From positions 1 through 64,000 of the forward strand of contig JAJTUP010000061.1 in assembly GCA_021399435.1 (NCBI GenBank): 64,000 nucleotides of DNA. The letters run 5' to 3'. Each line of letters opens with the position of its first letter. Within the stretch, counting starts at the first letter, position 1. The DNA is from Diaporthe sp. PMI_573 (taxonomy: Eukaryota > Ascomycota > Sordariomycetes > Diaporthales > Diaporthaceae). The translations under genes and the position numbers were made by a program. Shown here piece by piece: positions 61,705 through 64,000 of the stretch. The notes beneath the pieces are model-generated. The model was not told the origin of the DNA and did no database searches. It worked only from the letters and a program-made list of their open reading frames with translations.

Positions 61705-64000
61705 ATGATGCTGCATAGAAAATCCCAGAAAGAAGGTCTTACGGCCACTCTTATAAAACCTGGGGACTTCCCGGACTGGGAGCACGAATTCCTTCTTCAG
61801 GTTGACCTTTTAGGTCTGCAACAGCACCTCAAAAGAAAGATTTTCCTTGAAGAGGAACCGGCCTTCCCAGATATCAGAAGACGCAAATACACCAAGACAA
61901 CAGCAGCACAACGGACCATTCGATCAGAAACACCTGAGACTGAAGGGACCAATTCAGATGAAATACAGGAGACAACCAATGGAACATGGTCTCTATCTGA
62001 CCTAACTGACCAAGGTCAGAAGAGCTTCCAACAGGACCTCTCTTTCTATCAGCTTCAAGAAAAGTCATCAGAAAGACAGAGGAAGTCTCTAAGAACCCTC
62101 CAAGATTGGATTATCCGAACTGTCTCTCCTAGTTACATCCGGACCTGTTGTCAGCCGCGCAAGTCGATCTACGAATGGCACTACAATCTCCGTGCCCGGT
62201 GCGGGAGGTCGGAAGCAGACGAAACACGAGATGCTCGAAACACATACTTGACCCTCATGAAAACACCTCCAAAGACCGCAACTCAAGCACTCAAATGGTT
62301 AGAAGAGTGGGAGGAAGCCTTGGCTAAAGGACAGCAACAAAAGGTCCCTGAGACCCTCTTTTGCAGCTCCTGGGCATATGACTTTCTTAACGTCTCTTCA
62401 CACCTTCTCCCTGCCTGGACGGCAGCCTATGAAATTAGCCAACAAAACCTGATCCAAGATGAATCTCTTATCTATCGAGATCTAGCGAACGCCTTCCGGA
62501 ATAAGCTCAAAAATGCAGAGGCCTTACGGGGCCCAGGTCGCACGGGAAATTTCTCCCAAGGTGCATTCTCTGCGAGCTTTGCTGGGGAGGACCCCCAGGA
62601 TGATGAACCAGAGGACGCTCGCATCATTGAAGGTCAGTACCGTTCTCTGAAGAAGGAAGGGCAAAGGACGAAGCGCCAGAGGCCTCCTGAAGAACAGGAT
62701 AAATGCCCGGCATGCGGCCTACCCCATGTCCTTAAGAAATGCTTCTATGTTTTTCCAAACATAGCTTGGAGAGGGTTTAGGCCTCGAGAAAAATTTCAGA
62801 CAAAGGTAAAGGAAGCCCTCGAAGAAGACTTAGACCTACAGGCACAAGTGAAAGCTCTCACTCAGAAGAAGTCCAAGATCTCGCCAAAACAAGCCATCGA
62901 AGACACCTCTGACCAATGACTCTATGGGCGGCTTATCGCTAAAGTCAACGCCGCATTTGCCGTTCAAAGCGATAACTATCCCTTACGAAAATCTCAAATC
63001 CTAGACCCCGGAACAACGATCTCAATCACAAATGACCCCAATCGACTAGCTGATCTCCAGCCGGCCCTTCCAGGCGACTTCATCTGGTCAGGTGACCGAA
63101 AGTTACCAATTTTGGGATATGGAACAATGATAGTCAGGCTGACAAGAACTCGAGCCCTGTTGCTTGAAGATGTAGCCTACTGTCCCCGACTCCTCACAAC
63201 TCTAGTCTCCTTACGTCAGCTACGGAAGAAAGGACTCTATTGGGATAACAGACGTGATCCAACGACCCTCCGTCATTCCGATCAGACAATCGCCTGCCCG
63301 ATCAAGGACCTATACGGTCAATACGTCATTGAATACCAACCGGCAGAGATGACCCCGGCGGTTTGGGCAGCCCACAAGTTCACCTCTCACACTAAGAGGG
63401 CTCCTTTAGCGGGAGAAGCCATCCGCTGGCACAACCGCCTAGGGCATCCGGGACCGCAAGCTCTTGAACACCTCGTCTCAGCATCTCAGGGGGTGCGAAT
63501 TCGAGGACCAACAACAGTCGAATGTGATGCCTGTGGCCTATCAAAGATCAAGAGACAAGTCAGACGGGCTCCAAGGCAGTCTGGCCAGAGAGCCGGCGAA
63601 CGCATCGCTGTCGATTTCCATGACTATGAAGAAGGGATAGGTGGCTATACCTCGCAGATGTTGCTTACCTGCCGATCAACGGGATACATTTGGGATTATT
63701 ACCTCACATCTCGGACAACAGAGGCTATTATCACAGTCTTCAAATCCTTCTTCGAACACCTAGAAGTTCAACATAACATTAAGGTCAGAGTCATCGAATG
63801 CGACAATGAGATCACAGAGGTCAAACCACAAGTCGGAAACTCCATACGGAACAGAGCTATCGTTATCGAGCCCTCGGCACCGTATAGCCAAGCCCAAAAC
63901 GGCGGCGCCGAGCGCTCAGGGGGTGTGATCAAAGATAAGGAAAGAGCCATGCGAACAGGCTCTAAGCTCCCTCATCAGCTATGGCCAGAAATCGGCAAAA
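61705..64000 (+). mobile_element. Ty1/copia gag-pol, running off the right edge
   Basis: ATG 61705 starts gag (405 aa, to 62919), with a CxxCx3Hx4C knuckle (CPACGLPHVLKKC). After a single in-frame TGA at 62917-62919 the same frame stays open to the end of the window and encodes pol: a protease-like ILDPGTTISITND (DPG where DSG/DTG is usual), then the integrase HHCC zinc site (WHNRLGHPG ... CDACG) and the core RIAVDFHDY, VIECDNEI, and APYSQAQNGGAERSGGVIKD. Reverse transcriptase would lie beyond 64000. The TGA may be read through, or may be a CGA-to-TGA mutation. All visible catalytic residues of integrase are present, so the element looks young. Confidence 0.85.

Noticed and set aside
1..64000. 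CRISPR arrays, bacterial-style operons or ribosome binding sites
   Set aside because: None seen. Introns, gene families and transposon types are fungal.

Overview
This window is from a filamentous ascomycete (Pezizomycotina). The signs are short spliceosomal introns of 50-90 bp with GTRNGY donors and CTAAC-like branch sites, fungal-restricted families (modin-like protein, DUF3176 membrane protein, NACHT/STAND protein, Zn2Cys6 and C2H2 regulators), and ascomycete transposons (hAT, pogo/Tigger, Tc1/mariner, Ty1/copia, Ty3/gypsy). Species and order cannot be fixed from the sequence. The region looks like an accessory or subtelomere-like compartment. Roughly half is transposon or transposon relic, many host genes are broken, and several breaks are in-frame TAA/TAG stops that a single C-to-T change at CpA would create, the usual mark of light repeat-induced point mutation (RIP).

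Layout. 1-3.7 kb: tRNA-like gene, small NTF2-like gene, broken modin-like gene. 4.8-6.7 kb: 3' half and LTR of a copia element. 7.6-14 kb: ankyrin protein, unspliced C2H2 and Zn2Cys6 regulator remnants, a small spliced gene and a 457-aa unknown protein. 14.8-21 kb: relic belt (copia gag, 28S rRNA fragment, importin-alpha fragment, Tc1-like relic, frameshifted NACHT gene). 23-31 kb: broken pogo element, gypsy integrase relic, frameshifted hAT, then a complete hAT with perfect 8-bp target duplication. 32-34.7 kb: chromodomain ORF and an intact RING-H2 E3 ligase gene. 35-40.2 kb: retroelement gag ORF abutting a 3'-truncated cytochrome P450, a 5 x 92-bp minisatellite, and an intact squalene-hopene cyclase transcribed divergently from the P450. 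40.4-47 kb: DUF3176 membrane protein, truncated subtilase, truncated PIF1-like helicase. 48.6-58 kb: gypsy RNase H relic, a third hAT (one nonsense codon), an LTR relic, a second complete hAT with perfect target duplication, a possible MITE and a pogo relic. 58.4-61.1 kb: a small spliced gene and a conserved spliced gene of unknown function. 61.5-64 kb: a copia gag-pol that runs off the right edge.

The most biologically interesting unit is the triterpene locus at 35.7-40.2 kb: an apparently functional squalene-hopene cyclase and a divergent P450 that has lost its haem-binding exon at the exact position of a retroelement gag, with a regular minisatellite filling the shared promoter. The cyclase product is probably no longer oxidised by its old partner. 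Other points of note are two structurally complete hAT elements of different families, two RIP-like host pseudogenes, and several relics (28S rRNA fragment, dispersed terminal repeat, paired LTRs) visible only by comparing parts of the window with each other.
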